A program made the position numbers and the translations under genes. The notes under the pieces are model-generated. The model did not search any database. It was not told the origin of the DNA and saw only the letters and a list, made by a program, of their open reading frames with translations. Shown piece after piece: positions 46,199 through 55,692 of a DNA stretch of 64,000 bases. The number at the start of each line of letters is the position of its first letter. Position 1 is the stretch's first letter. Where the stretch lies: the NCBI GenBank assembly GCA_020634815.1, contig JACKBA010000035.1, positions 1 to 64,000 of the forward strand. The letters run 5' to 3'. This stretch comes from Caldilineaceae bacterium (GTDB lineage: Bacteria; Chloroflexota; Anaerolineae; Caldilineales; Caldilineaceae).

Positions 46199-48136
46199 TC
46201 AGCCGGCCGCTTCCAGCAGTTCGGCAGCGGCCGCGATCTGGTCGCGAAATTGCGTCTCGTAGAGCGTGGCGTAGAGTCCCTGCCGGGCCAGCAACTCGCG
46301 ATGCGTCCCCTGCTCAACAATCTGCCCCTTGTCCACCACGAGGATCTTGTCCGCCGCCAGGATCGTAGAGAGGCGATGAGCGATGACGACGCTGGTGCGC
46401 CCTTGTAGCAGCGGCTCCAGCGCAGCCTGGATCAAGGCTTCGCTCTGCGAATCGAGGTGCGACGTCGCCTCGTCGAGCACGAGGATGCGCGGGTCTTTGA
46501 GGATGACGCGGGCAATGGCCAGCCGCTGCTTCTCGCCGCCGCTGAGCCGGTAGCCGCGCTCGCCCACCAGCGTATCGTAGCCCTCCGGCAGCGCCGCGAT
46601 CATGTCGTGGATGTTGGCCGCCTTGCACGCCGTTTCCACCTGCGCCGGCGTGGCGTCGGGCCGGGCGTAGAGCAGGTTGGCGCGGATGGTGTCGTGAAAG
46701 AGAAAGGTTTCCTGGGTCACGACGCCGAATTGATGCGCCAGCGACTCTTGCGTCACGTCGCGCAGGTCGTGGCCGTCGATGGTGATGCTGCCGCCCGTCG
46801 GGTCGTAGAGGCGCGGCAGCAGGTAGGTGATCGTCGTCTTGCCGGCGCCGCTCGGGCCGACGAGCGCGGTCAGCGTGCCCGGTGCGATGTCGAAGGTGAC
46901 ATCCTGGAGCGCGTGGCGGCGCGCCTTGGCGGGCGCCGGCGCCCCGCCATTGCCGTTACCGTTGCCGGCGGCGGCATTCTCGTCCGCCTCGCCATCACCC
47001 TCCGTCACCTCGTCGAGCAGCGGACCCTGATATTGGAACCAGACATGGTCGAAGCGGATGCGCCCGTCTACGGTGCCCAGTTCCAGCGCGCCGGGTTTGT
47101 CCTGGATCTCGACCGGCATGTCCAGGTATTCGAAGACGCGCTCAAAGCTCACCAGCGCCGTGACAAACTCGACCTGCACATTCGTCAGCGCCGAGATCGG
47201 TCCGTAGAGCCGTGTCAGGTAGGCGGCAAAGGCCACGATCGTGCCAATGGTCAGCGCGCCGTTGAGCACCATCAGGCCGCCCGCCCAGTAGACCAGCGCA
47301 CCGCCGATCGCGCCGACCAGCCCCAGCCCCATAAAAAAGAGTTGCGCCACCTCGGCCCGGCGCACGCCGATGTCGCGCACCTTGGCGCTGATGTCGCGGA
47401 AGCGGCGCTCTTCATCCGGCAGGCGGCTGAAGGTCTTCATGAGCAGCGCACCGTTGACGGTGAGCGTCTCGGTGATCTGGCTGCTCATGTCGGCGTTGTA
47501 GTCGAGCGCCTGGCGGCGAATCTTGCGCAGGACCAGCCCGACGCGGCGTGCCGGCAGCAGGAAGAGCGGCAGCACGGCGACGGAGAGCAACGCCAGCCGC
47601 CACTCGATGGAGAGCATGACGATCAGCGTGGAGACCAGCGTAATGACGTTGGTCAGGATGTCGGGGATGGTGCCGGTGATGGCATTCTGCGCGCCCACGA
47701 CGTCGTTGTTGAAGCGCGAGACGATTTCGCCGGACTTGGTATTGGTAAAGAAGCGCATGGACATGCGCCCCAGGTGGTCGAACATCTGGTTGCGCAGATC
47801 ATAGATGATGCCTTCACCGGCGCGTGCACCATAGCGCCGCTGCACAACGCCGAACAGCCCGCTCAGCAGGGGTACGGCAAAGAGACCGATGGCGAGCAGG
47901 TTGAGACGCGCCAGGTCGCCGTTGGGCAGCACGTCGTCGATGAGCGCACGGTAGATGAGCGGCGGAATCAACCCGAGCAGCGACGTCAGGGTGATCGCGC
48001 CGAGCACAATGAGGATGGCGGGCAGATAGGGGCGCGCATAGCGAAAGACGCGCCGCAGCAGTTGCCTGTCCACTGTCGGGCGCTGCTTGTTGCTGTCATC
48101 GAATGAAACGTACCGCCACCAGTTACCGCCGTGCAT
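46199..48136 (-). CDS. MsbA-like ABC exporter (fused permease and ATPase)
   Basis: The 645-residue half transporter has six membrane helices in the first 330 residues, an ABC membrane domain, and an ATPase with Walker A LVGPSGAGKTT, signature YRLSGGEKQRLAIAR and Walker B RILVLDEATSHLD. A Gly/Asn/Ala-rich linker of about 30 residues (DENAAAGNGNGNGGAPAPAK) lies just before the ATPase. It should dimerise and export lipids, peptides or drugs. GGAGAG precedes the ATG. No second half-transporter is adjacent, so a homodimer is likely. Confidence 0.93.
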   Translation of the reverse strand: MHGGNWWRYVSFDDSNKQRPTVDRQLLRRVFRYARPYLPAILIVLGAITLTSLLGLIPPLIYRALIDDVLPNGDLARLNLLAIGLFAVPLLSGLFGVVQRRYGARAGEGIIYDLRNQMFDHLGRMSMRFFTNTKSGEIVSRFNNDVVGAQNAITGTIPDILTNVITLVSTLIVMLSIEWRLALLSVAVLPLFLLPARRVGLVLRKIRRQALDYNADMSSQITETLTVNGALLMKTFSRLPDEERRFRDISAKVRDIGVRRAEVAQLFFMGLGLVGAIGGALVYWAGGLMVLNGALTIGTIVAFAAYLTRLYGPISALTNVQVEFVTALVSFERVFEYLDMPVEIQDKPGALELGTVDGRIRFDHVWFQYQGPLLDEVTEGDGEADENAAAGNGNGNGGAPAPAKARRHALQDVTFDIAPGTLTALVGPSGAGKTTITYLLPRLYDPTGGSITIDGHDLRDVTQESLAHQFGVVTQETFLFHDTIRANLLYARPDATPAQVETACKAANIHDMIAALPEGYDTLVGERGYRLSGGEKQRLAIARVILKDPRILVLDEATSHLDSQSEALIQAALEPLLQGRTSVVIAHRLSTILAADKILVVDKGQIVEQGTHRELLARQGLYATLYETQFRDQIAAAAELLEAAG

Positions 48137-48274
48137 CGTCTCTCTCCATTCCTCGTGCAGCCGGCGCCCGCAGCGACCGGCATGCTGTCTAGCCTACCAT
48201 GCCGGCAGGATGCGCCGCACCGCTCAAAGGGACTGGCGCCGTCCGTTCAAATGGGCAGGCTGTCGTTGCGCCGG

Positions 48275-48658
48275 TCACGGGACGGCGGCACGACGCCGCA
48301 GTACGATCTCGGCCAGCGCGCCGCCGATGGTGCAGAATGCGCCGGCATAGAGCGCCGGCTGCCACGCACCGCCAAAGATGAAAAAGGTCAGCGGCAGCAC
48401 GCTCAACATGCCGCCCAGGAAGGCATGCATGGCCCCGCGCTGCCCGGTGTAGATCGCGGTCAGCGCGCCCGTCAGCAGCGGTGCGGCGAGCGTGGCGATG
48501 CTCTCGAATTCGATGGGCAGCCGCAGCGTCTGCACCAGGCCGGTGCCCACCGTGACGAGCAGCAAGTTGGCGGCGAAGGCAAAGAGCACGCCCTTCCACG
48601 AGAGGGGCGGCTTGGCGTTTTGGTTCGCCGGCGTTGTCTTGCGCGGTGACTGGCTCAT
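48275..48658 (-). CDS. Small multi-helix membrane protein
   Basis: The 127-residue protein has four hydrophobic stretches (GVLFAFAANLLLVTVGTGLV, IATLAAPLLTGALTAIYTG, HAFLGGMLSVLPLTFFIFGG, LYAGAFCTIGGALAEIVL). AGGAA lies eight bases before ATG 48658. No family is recognised with confidence. It lies 29 bases downstream of the selenoprotein gene and may be co-transcribed with it. Confidence 0.7.
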   Translation of the reverse strand: MSQSPRKTTPANQNAKPPLSWKGVLFAFAANLLLVTVGTGLVQTLRLPIEFESIATLAAPLLTGALTAIYTGQRGAMHAFLGGMLSVLPLTFFIFGGAWQPALYAGAFCTIGGALAEIVLRRRAAVP

Positions 48659-48687
48659 GATTCTAGTTCCTGGCGAAAATGCCGTGA

Positions 48688-49536
<849 letters not shown>

Positions 49537-49542
49537 GGTCAC

Positions 49543-49548
49543 AGTATA
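49543..49548 (-). promoter_or_regulatory. -10 element of the selenoprotein gene, leaderless start
   Basis: Minus-strand TATACT ends six bases before ATG 49536, the same geometry as the J-domain gene at 15746. No ribosome-binding site is visible. Confidence 0.5.
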
Positions 49549-49604
49549 GCGCGACGACAGGATAGCGAAAGAATTGCGCTTACAGTTTGGGATCCCCTCT
49601 TTGA

Positions 49605-49633
49605 TTGACGCTGCTCGCCAGAAGTCCTACAAT
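49605..49633 (+). promoter_or_regulatory. Sigma70-type promoter of the VIT/vWA gene
   Basis: TTGACG at 49605-49610 and TACAAT at 49628-49633 are separated by 17 bases. Transcription would start near 49640, leaving a leader of about 90 bases before ATG 49731. Confidence 0.65.
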
Positions 49634-49730
49634 GAAAGTGCAAGCAGCTATCCACGTCGTCCCCGGACAAACTCCGACTTGCCATTGCACACGGCAGCAT
49701 CAAGTTCACACCTGTGCAGGAGGCACACCC

Positions 49731-52244
49731 ATGTTCAATCCATCCAGTTACACCAACAGCCGCCCCGACGGTTTTGGCGTACTCGAGATCGTCACTCCAG
49801 AGTCACCCGAACTTCCCGAACCACAGGTCAGATATTTTGTGCCGCTGCGCGAGACCGAAGCGCGCGGCGAGATTGCCGGGCCGCTCGCCCAAATCGAGTT
49901 GCTCCAGACGTTCGCGTTTGAACGGGAAGCGCTCGACCAGACCATCGAGGCGCTCTACCGTTTCCCACTGCCGGGCGACGCCGCCATTACCGGCGTCACG
50001 GTGCGCTTCGGCGATGTCGAAATCACTGCCGCCTTGAAGGCGCGCAAGGAAGCCGAGGCTGACTACGCGCAGGCCCGGCGGGAGGGACAGCAGGCGACTT
50101 TGCTCAAGCGCGAGACGGCCGACGTCTTTACCCTGCAAATTGCCGGCATCAAGCCCGACGAAGAGGTGCGCATCCGGACGACCTACACGCAACTGGCGCG
50201 CGGCGAAGGAGAAAGCTGGACGTTGCGTATTCCCCTCACCACCGCCCCGCGCTACGTACGCGCTGATGAGACGGAGTCGCCGCACAGCCAGGGCCAGCCG
50301 CTCGCCGTGCTGCGCGACCCCGGGCATCGCTTTCGCCTGCACCTCGCCTTTCCCGACCAAACCGAGGTGACCAGCCCAACGCACAAGCTCGCCGTCACCA
50401 CCGTCGACGCCGGCCGGCTCGTCGAACTGGCCGACGGTGCGGTCATGCCCGATCGCGACTGCGTGCTGCACTGGCAGATGGCGCAAGACGCCGGCGCGAC
50501 CGCGCTGCAACTGTTCCACTACGACGACAATGATGCCGGCTACACCTATTTCCTGGCGCAGACGCGCCCGTCTGCATTGCGCCCGGATACCGCCGGCCAC
50601 CGTCGCGAGATCATCCTGCTCGTCGATCACTCCGGCTCCATGTCGGGCGCCAAGTGGGAAGCGGCCGACTGGGCCGTCGCGCGCTTTCTGCGCTCGCTGC
50701 GGGCCGAGGACACCTTTGCGCTGGCGGTCTTCCACAACCACACGACGTGGTTCGGTGATGGGCGGCTACACGCGGCCGGCGAAGCGGACGTGGCCGAAGC
50801 CATCGCGTGGCTCAAGGCGCGCAAGGATAGCGGCGGCACCGAACTGGGCATGGCGCTGGAGCAGGCGCTGGCCATTGCGCGCACGAGCGGCGCGGCCAGC
50901 CGGCACGTGCTGATCCTGACCGATGCCGAAGTGACGGACGCCGGTCGCATTCTGCGCCTTGCAGGCAAGGAGGCGGCCCACACAGAACGGCGGCGCATCA
51001 GCGTCCTTTGCATCGACGCCGCGCCCAACGCCTTTCTGGCACAGGAGCTGGCCGAGCGCGGCGGCGGCGTGGCGCGCTTCCTCACCAGCAACCCCAACGA
51101 CGAGGACATCACCACCGCGCTGGACCAGGTGCTCATGCTCTGGGACGAACCGGTGCTGCTCGGCGCGTCGCTGGCCGTCAACCGGCCGGGCGTGGAAGCG
51201 GCAGGACGCACTGTGGCGGTAGACGACGGACGCTGTCTGATCGACGTTGGCGACCTGGCAGCCGGCCAAACCCAGTGGGTGTGCGGCCGCGCGCCACTGG
51301 CAACCGCGCCGCCGCTGGCGATCAGCCTGGCGACGGCAGCGGGCGAGGTCATCGCCACGACCGGCGCGACGGGGAGCGGCGAGACCATATCTGCCATCAA
51401 GAGCCTCTTTGGCGCACGGCGGGTCAACGGCCTGGAGTATCTCATGACGGCGGGCTATTCGCAGGCGACGTTGCGCGCCGAACTGGAGCGCCTCGGCTAC
51501 GATCCCGACGTGGAAGAGAGCGAGGCCGCGGCAGCCGTCTATGCTGAAAATGCGATGCGCGACGCCCAGAAGATGGTGAACCGGCTGCTTGTCGACGCCT
51601 CGCTCGAGTACGGCGTTCCGTCGTCGGCCACGGCCTTTGTTGCAGTGCGCACCGAGAAGGGCCATCGTGTCGCCGGCACCGTTGCCGTGGCGAACGCGCT
51701 CCCGGCCGGCTGGTCGGAGGAGTTCATCTCCACGGGACGCGCCAATTACCGCGGTCGCTCGATGCGCCAAACCCTGGGAGTTGCTGCGATGCAGATGCCG
51801 GCCATGAGCGTGATGAACGACCCCATGCTGGCGATGCCCGCCGCCTATGCCAAAGGCCCCAGCGATGCGCCCGACCACAAGGACGCCGGCGCCAACTGGG
51901 TGGCGCTTTTCGACGGCGCCTTGCGCGAGGCGAGTCAGGTGTTGTTCGACAGCCGGCAGGGGGACCGGCAACTCCCCGGCTCGGGCAGACTCACGGGGCT
52001 GCGCGCTGCCTGCGCCGCGGCCATCGACGCGGCCGCGGCCGGCGCCATCACGCTGCTGCTCTACGTGGGCGACCTTGCCACACCGCGCGCCCGTGTCAGC
52101 CTGGCCGACCTGCTGTCCGCCGAGCGCCCGTTGAACTTGCGCCGCCGCGCCGGTGAGACGATACTGCTCATCGCCGAGCATGCCGCCGGCATACCATTGA
52201 CCCAGCCGATTCCCATCAAGGTTGACCTATGTCTGACATCATGA
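49731..52244 (+). CDS. VIT domain and von Willebrand factor A domain protein
   Basis: The 837-residue protein has an N-terminal VIT domain (LPEPQVRYFVPLRETEARGE, LYRFPLPGDAAITGVTVRFG) and a vWA domain with the metal-ion-dependent adhesion motif LVDHSGSMSG near 298. A long C-terminal part (YLMTAGYSQATLRAELERLG, MVNRLLVDASLEYGVPSSAT) follows. No signal peptide or membrane helix is seen, so unlike sortase-target VIT proteins it is probably cytosolic. AGGAGG lies seven bases before the ATG. It overlaps the R2lox gene by 16 bases and is read from a good promoter at 49605. Confidence 0.9.
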   Translation: MFNPSSYTNSRPDGFGVLEIVTPESPELPEPQVRYFVPLRETEARGEIAGPLAQIELLQTFAFEREALDQTIEALYRFPLPGDAAITGVTVRFGDVEITAALKARKEAEADYAQARREGQQATLLKRETADVFTLQIAGIKPDEEVRIRTTYTQLARGEGESWTLRIPLTTAPRYVRADETESPHSQGQPLAVLRDPGHRFRLHLAFPDQTEVTSPTHKLAVTTVDAGRLVELADGAVMPDRDCVLHWQMAQDAGATALQLFHYDDNDAGYTYFLAQTRPSALRPDTAGHRREIILLVDHSGSMSGAKWEAADWAVARFLRSLRAEDTFALAVFHNHTTWFGDGRLHAAGEADVAEAIAWLKARKDSGGTELGMALEQALAIARTSGAASRHVLILTDAEVTDAGRILRLAGKEAAHTERRRISVLCIDAAPNAFLAQELAERGGGVARFLTSNPNDEDITTALDQVLMLWDEPVLLGASLAVNRPGVEAAGRTVAVDDGRCLIDVGDLAAGQTQWVCGRAPLATAPPLAISLATAAGEVIATTGATGSGETISAIKSLFGARRVNGLEYLMTAGYSQATLRAELERLGYDPDVEESEAAAAVYAENAMRDAQKMVNRLLVDASLEYGVPSSATAFVAVRTEKGHRVAGTVAVANALPAGWSEEFISTGRANYRGRSMRQTLGVAAMQMPAMSVMNDPMLAMPAAYAKGPSDAPDHKDAGANWVALFDGALREASQVLFDSRQGDRQLPGSGRLTGLRAACAAAIDAAAAGAITLLLYVGDLATPRARVSLADLLSAERPLNLRRRAGETILLIAEHAAGIPLTQPIPIKVDLCLTS

Positions 52245-53146
52245 CCACCCATCAGCACTTTGTCACGACCAGCCTGGCCGGCTTGCAGCGCGACACGCCG
52301 CCCATGCGCCTCTTCGAGAAGGCCAAGCGCTACGGCATCTGGAACCCGAGCGACATCGACTTTCGCCAGGACGCGGCCGACTGGCAGCGGCTGGACGCAA
52401 CCGAGCGCGAGGTGTTACTACACCTGACATCACTCTTTCAAGCCGGCGAGGAAGCGGTGACCGCCGACATCCTGCCCCTCATCATGACCGTTGCCGCCGA
52501 AGGTCGGCTGGAAGAGGAGATGTACCTGACCACCTTCCTTTTCGAGGAGGCGAAGCACACCGACTTCTTCCGCCGCTTTTTGGACGAGGTCGCCGGGGCG
52601 CGGATGGATCTCACCCATTTCCACACGCCCAGCTACAGCGCGATCGTCTACTCGGCGCTGCCGGCGGCCATGCAGGCGCTCCTTACCGACCGGTCGCCCG
52701 CGGCACAGATACGGGCATCGGTCACCTACAACATGATCGTCGAGGGTGTGCTGGCGGAGACGGGCTATCATGCGTACCTCACCGCGCTGGAGCGCAACGG
52801 GCTCATGCCGGGGCAGTGCCAGGGCATCCGCCTGCTCAAGCAGGACGAGTCGCGCCACATTGCCTATGGCATCTATCTCATCTCGCGACTGCTGGCCGAG
52901 GATCCAGCGCTGTGGGAGGTCGCCGAGGCGACGATGAACGAGCTGCTGCCGGTGGCGCTGGGCGTCGTCGCCGATACTTTCGGCCGCTATGAGGTCATGC
53001 CCTTCGGCCTGGAGGAGTCGGAGTTTGCGGACTATGCGCTGAGCCAATTCCAGAAACGGCTGGAGCGGTTGGAACGAGCGCGCGGCGCAACGCTGGAAGA
53101 GATCTACGCGGCGACCGACCTCGCCATCGAGCAGAACGACGTCTAG
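52229..53146 (+). CDS. R2-like ligand-binding oxidase (R2lox)
   Basis: The 305-residue ferritin-like protein carries the complete R2lox metal site: Glu74, Glu107, His110, Glu172, Glu207 and His210, with the spacing of the M. tuberculosis enzyme. Val77 and Tyr167 sit where the Val-Tyr ether crosslink forms in R2lox, so it binds a mixed Mn/Fe centre and a fatty-acid-like ligand rather than acting as ribonucleotide reductase R2. Motifs FEEAKHTDFF and LKQDESRHIAYG are clear. Its ATG lies inside the end of the vWA gene, so the two are probably co-translated. Confidence 0.93.
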   Translation: MSDIMTTHQHFVTTSLAGLQRDTPPMRLFEKAKRYGIWNPSDIDFRQDAADWQRLDATEREVLLHLTSLFQAGEEAVTADILPLIMTVAAEGRLEEEMYLTTFLFEEAKHTDFFRRFLDEVAGARMDLTHFHTPSYSAIVYSALPAAMQALLTDRSPAAQIRASVTYNMIVEGVLAETGYHAYLTALERNGLMPGQCQGIRLLKQDESRHIAYGIYLISRLLAEDPALWEVAEATMNELLPVALGVVADTFGRYEVMPFGLEESEFADYALSQFQKRLERLERARGATLEEIYAATDLAIEQNDV

Positions 53147-53192
53147 GTTCAGAAGTTTTGCCTCTCCTTTTTCGGAGCACTCCGGGCTGTGA

Positions 53193-53198
53193 TACAAT
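53193..53198 (+). promoter_or_regulatory. -10 element of the antiporter/mevalonate operon
   Basis: TGA-TACAAT ends eight bases before the GTG at 53207, suggesting another leaderless or near-leaderless message. Confidence 0.45.
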
Positions 53199-53206
53199 CG
53201 CCCGTT

Positions 53207-54904
53207 GTGAATACATTGATGTCGCTGCTCTTCTCGCCGATAGGTCCGGCATTGATCCTGCTGGCCGGCGCCGCGGTCGTTGTCGGGCCGGGACGTTTGG
53301 TGCGCCGCTCCGCCTGGATCACGGGCCTCGCCCTCGGTTTCGTGGGCGTGGCAGCCCTGCTCTATGTCGGCCTCCAATACGTGGGGGTCGTTCCTACCTA
53401 TAGCCAGCCGTGGCAGCCGTTGCTGCAAAGCGCCACCAACCTCTACTGGATCTCTGACGGCTGGAATTACTATATCGGCGCGTTGGTATTGCTCGTCGGC
53501 GGACTGGGTATCCTGCTCAACCGACCACCGTCGGGCGTCGGTCGCCCCGTGTCGCGGATCAACGCCGTGCTGGCCATGGACCTGGCAATTCTGGCTGCCA
53601 GCCTGCTCTTCGTCAATAGCGGCAACCTGCTCACCGTTCTGCTCACGTGGGTGCTCCTGGACTTGACCGTCATCCTGCGACTGTCGGTGGAGACTACGCC
53701 GGCAGGCGATGCAACGGCGGCGCGTGTGCGGTCGGGTGAGGCGCAGATTTTCAGCCTGGTCGGCGCGATGTTCCTGCTCATCGGCATCTTGCCGGCCGGA
53801 CCCAGCGGACTGGCGCAAGAACTGGCCGCCGGCAACATTCCGGTCGAGACGCTCGTCCTTCTGCTGCTGGCAACGACCATTCGCTCCGGTCTCTATCCGT
53901 TTCACTTGTGGCTGCTTCCGCGTTCGGCCCACGGGCTGAACCTCTCCGAGCGGCTGCTCGACCATCTCGTGCCGGTGCTGGGCGGGCTATGGCTGCTGGG
54001 CTGGACGCTCAACCTGGGCGGCGCCGAACTCTTGCTTTCGCCGCAGATCCTACTGGTGATCACCCTGGCGATCTTTGCCGCCGCGCTGGCGGCGTGGACG
54101 GCCCGCGACCATGTCCATTACGTGGTGTTCGTGCTGATTACGTCAGCCGGCGTGGCTGCGCTTGCCGGCATCCTGGGGCAGAACACCGGCCCGGCCTCGC
54201 TCTTCTGGCCGTTGACAGCCTTTGCGCTTGGCGGCGGTCTCTGGCTGGTCGGCGAGCAGGTCTGGCGCGCGTGGGGCTGGCAAATTCCCGTGAGCGTCGG
54301 CGCCCTGGCGCTGGCAGGCGTCCCCTTCACGCCCGGCTTCATGAGCCAGCCGGCGCTGGCGACGATGCTCAACAACGGCCCGCTCTACTGGCCGGCCTTT
54401 GTCGTCTACGTATTGGCGCAGGGCATGCTGATCGCTTCCGTCCTGCGTAGTTGGGGTGTCGACCACAAGGCCGGCACCGATCTCCCCGACAATTACCTGA
54501 TCAAGCTGCTGGCCGCCTGCCTGGCGCTAGGGCTTCCGCTGGCCGTGGCCGGCTTCCTGCCACGCTTTGCCGAGACGCTGGTCGCCATCCCCGGCACGAT
54601 CCCTGCGACATTGGGCAATCCACCCAATGTGGTGGCGGGCATCGATGTCTGGATCACGCTCGGGCTGCCGCTGTTGCTCGGCTTTGGCCTCGTGTGGGCG
54701 CAGCCGCGCGTCTGGCCGCGCCTGGGCGACTGGCCCAACCGCATCAGCCAGGTCAGCCAACTCGAATGGCTCTTTCAACTGATGGTCTGGGGTATCGACC
54801 GTGCCGCCCAGTTCGGCCATACGTCGCTGCGCGTGGTCGAGGGCGCCGGCTACGTCGGCTGGTTCGTCGTCATGTTGCTGATAGGATTCTTGCTGGTTCG
54901 CTGA
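53207..54904 (+). CDS. Complex-I-antiporter-like membrane subunit (proton-conducting family)
   Basis: The 565-residue protein has about 14 membrane helices and the general layout of NuoL/NuoM/MrpA-type subunits: YYIGALVLLVGGLGILLN, LLTVLLTWVLLDL, GLYPFHLWLLPRSAHGLN and VPFTPGFMSQPAL. Several positions that are charged in energy-converting subunits look replaced (for example LLDLTVILRLS where a Glu-Leu motif is common), so proton pumping is uncertain. GTG at 53207 is the first start after the promoter; ATG at 53219 is an alternative. No other complex I genes are present. Confidence 0.78.
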   Translation: MNTLMSLLFSPIGPALILLAGAAVVVGPGRLVRRSAWITGLALGFVGVAALLYVGLQYVGVVPTYSQPWQPLLQSATNLYWISDGWNYYIGALVLLVGGLGILLNRPPSGVGRPVSRINAVLAMDLAILAASLLFVNSGNLLTVLLTWVLLDLTVILRLSVETTPAGDATAARVRSGEAQIFSLVGAMFLLIGILPAGPSGLAQELAAGNIPVETLVLLLLATTIRSGLYPFHLWLLPRSAHGLNLSERLLDHLVPVLGGLWLLGWTLNLGGAELLLSPQILLVITLAIFAAALAAWTARDHVHYVVFVLITSAGVAALAGILGQNTGPASLFWPLTAFALGGGLWLVGEQVWRAWGWQIPVSVGALALAGVPFTPGFMSQPALATMLNNGPLYWPAFVVYVLAQGMLIASVLRSWGVDHKAGTDLPDNYLIKLLAACLALGLPLAVAGFLPRFAETLVAIPGTIPATLGNPPNVVAGIDVWITLGLPLLLGFGLVWAQPRVWPRLGDWPNRISQVSQLEWLFQLMVWGIDRAAQFGHTSLRVVEGAGYVGWFVVMLLIGFLLVR

Positions 54905-55692
54905 TGGATTTCTCACCCTTTGCCCTGTTGGGCGGGCTCCTTGCGACAGGACCGGGCGTGCTTTTGCTCGCCGGCCTTGCGGCAAGTAGCGTCATTTTCT
55001 GGGATTGGCGCTGGGCGCTCGGAAGCACCCTGGCAATCATGCTGGGCGTAACGAGCATCCAGGCCGCCATCCATTCGCCGACAATGCTGGTAACGGCCAG
55101 CCAGTGGCTTGCGGCGCTGGTCTCCGCCAGCATTCTCGGGTTGGCCGGCCACTTCCGCGGGCTCAGCCCGAGCGCGCGTGCCAGCAGCAACTGGCTCGTA
55201 CGACTGATTGCGTTGGCCTTCATCGCCAGTGCGTGGTGGGTGATCGATCCCGGCGTCAGTCTGCCGAACTTTGCGCAGGTCGAGACGGATCTGCTCTTCT
55301 GGGCTGGGCTTTGCGGGCTGCTGATGTTGGGGCTCTCGGCGTCGCCGCTCTTTGCCGGCATCGGGCTGCTGCTCCTGACCGTGCCGACGCTGGCCATGGC
55401 GCCCGTCCTGCTGCCCGGCTCCGGCCTGGCGATCATCCTCGGGATCGCACAGATCCTGCTTGCGCTTGCGTGCGCCTACCTGACTCTTGCCGAGCCGTTG
55501 CCGGCGCGACCGCGAAGGGCGCACATTGCAGCGGCAATCCAGCGGGCAACGGCCGGCCCAGCGCCGCGTCCTGCGCGCCGGCCGTTTTTTCTGCCCCGGC
55601 AGCGCCCGGCCACCATCCAGGCCGGACCGGGCACAAGCGGCGAATCATCGACGGTCGCTGAGGCGACGATCGCAGCAAAGGAGCCGGCATGA
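54904..55692 (+). CDS. Multi-helix membrane protein of the antiporter-like module
   Basis: The 262-residue protein has six or seven membrane helices (FALLGGLLATGPGVLLLAGL, LGSTLAIMLGVTSIQAAI, WLAALVSASILGLAGHF, LLLLTVPTLAMAPVLLPG) and a cytosolic Pro/Arg-rich tail. ATG overlaps the stop of the preceding gene (TGATG), and its end overlaps the next ATG (ATGA). It has no confident family; NuoJ- or NuoK-like accessory roles are possible but unsupported. Confidence 0.7.
   Translation: MDFSPFALLGGLLATGPGVLLLAGLAASSVIFWDWRWALGSTLAIMLGVTSIQAAIHSPTMLVTASQWLAALVSASILGLAGHFRGLSPSARASSNWLVRLIALAFIASAWWVIDPGVSLPNFAQVETDLLFWAGLCGLLMLGLSASPLFAGIGLLLLTVPTLAMAPVLLPGSGLAIILGIAQILLALACAYLTLAEPLPARPRRAHIAAAIQRATAGPAPRPARRPFFLPRQRPATIQAGPGTSGESSTVAEATIAAKEPA

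Noticed and set aside
46457..48106. 549-codon open frame opposite the ABC exporter
   Set aside because: It is a shadow of the exporter gene, with low-complexity composition and no recognisable domain.
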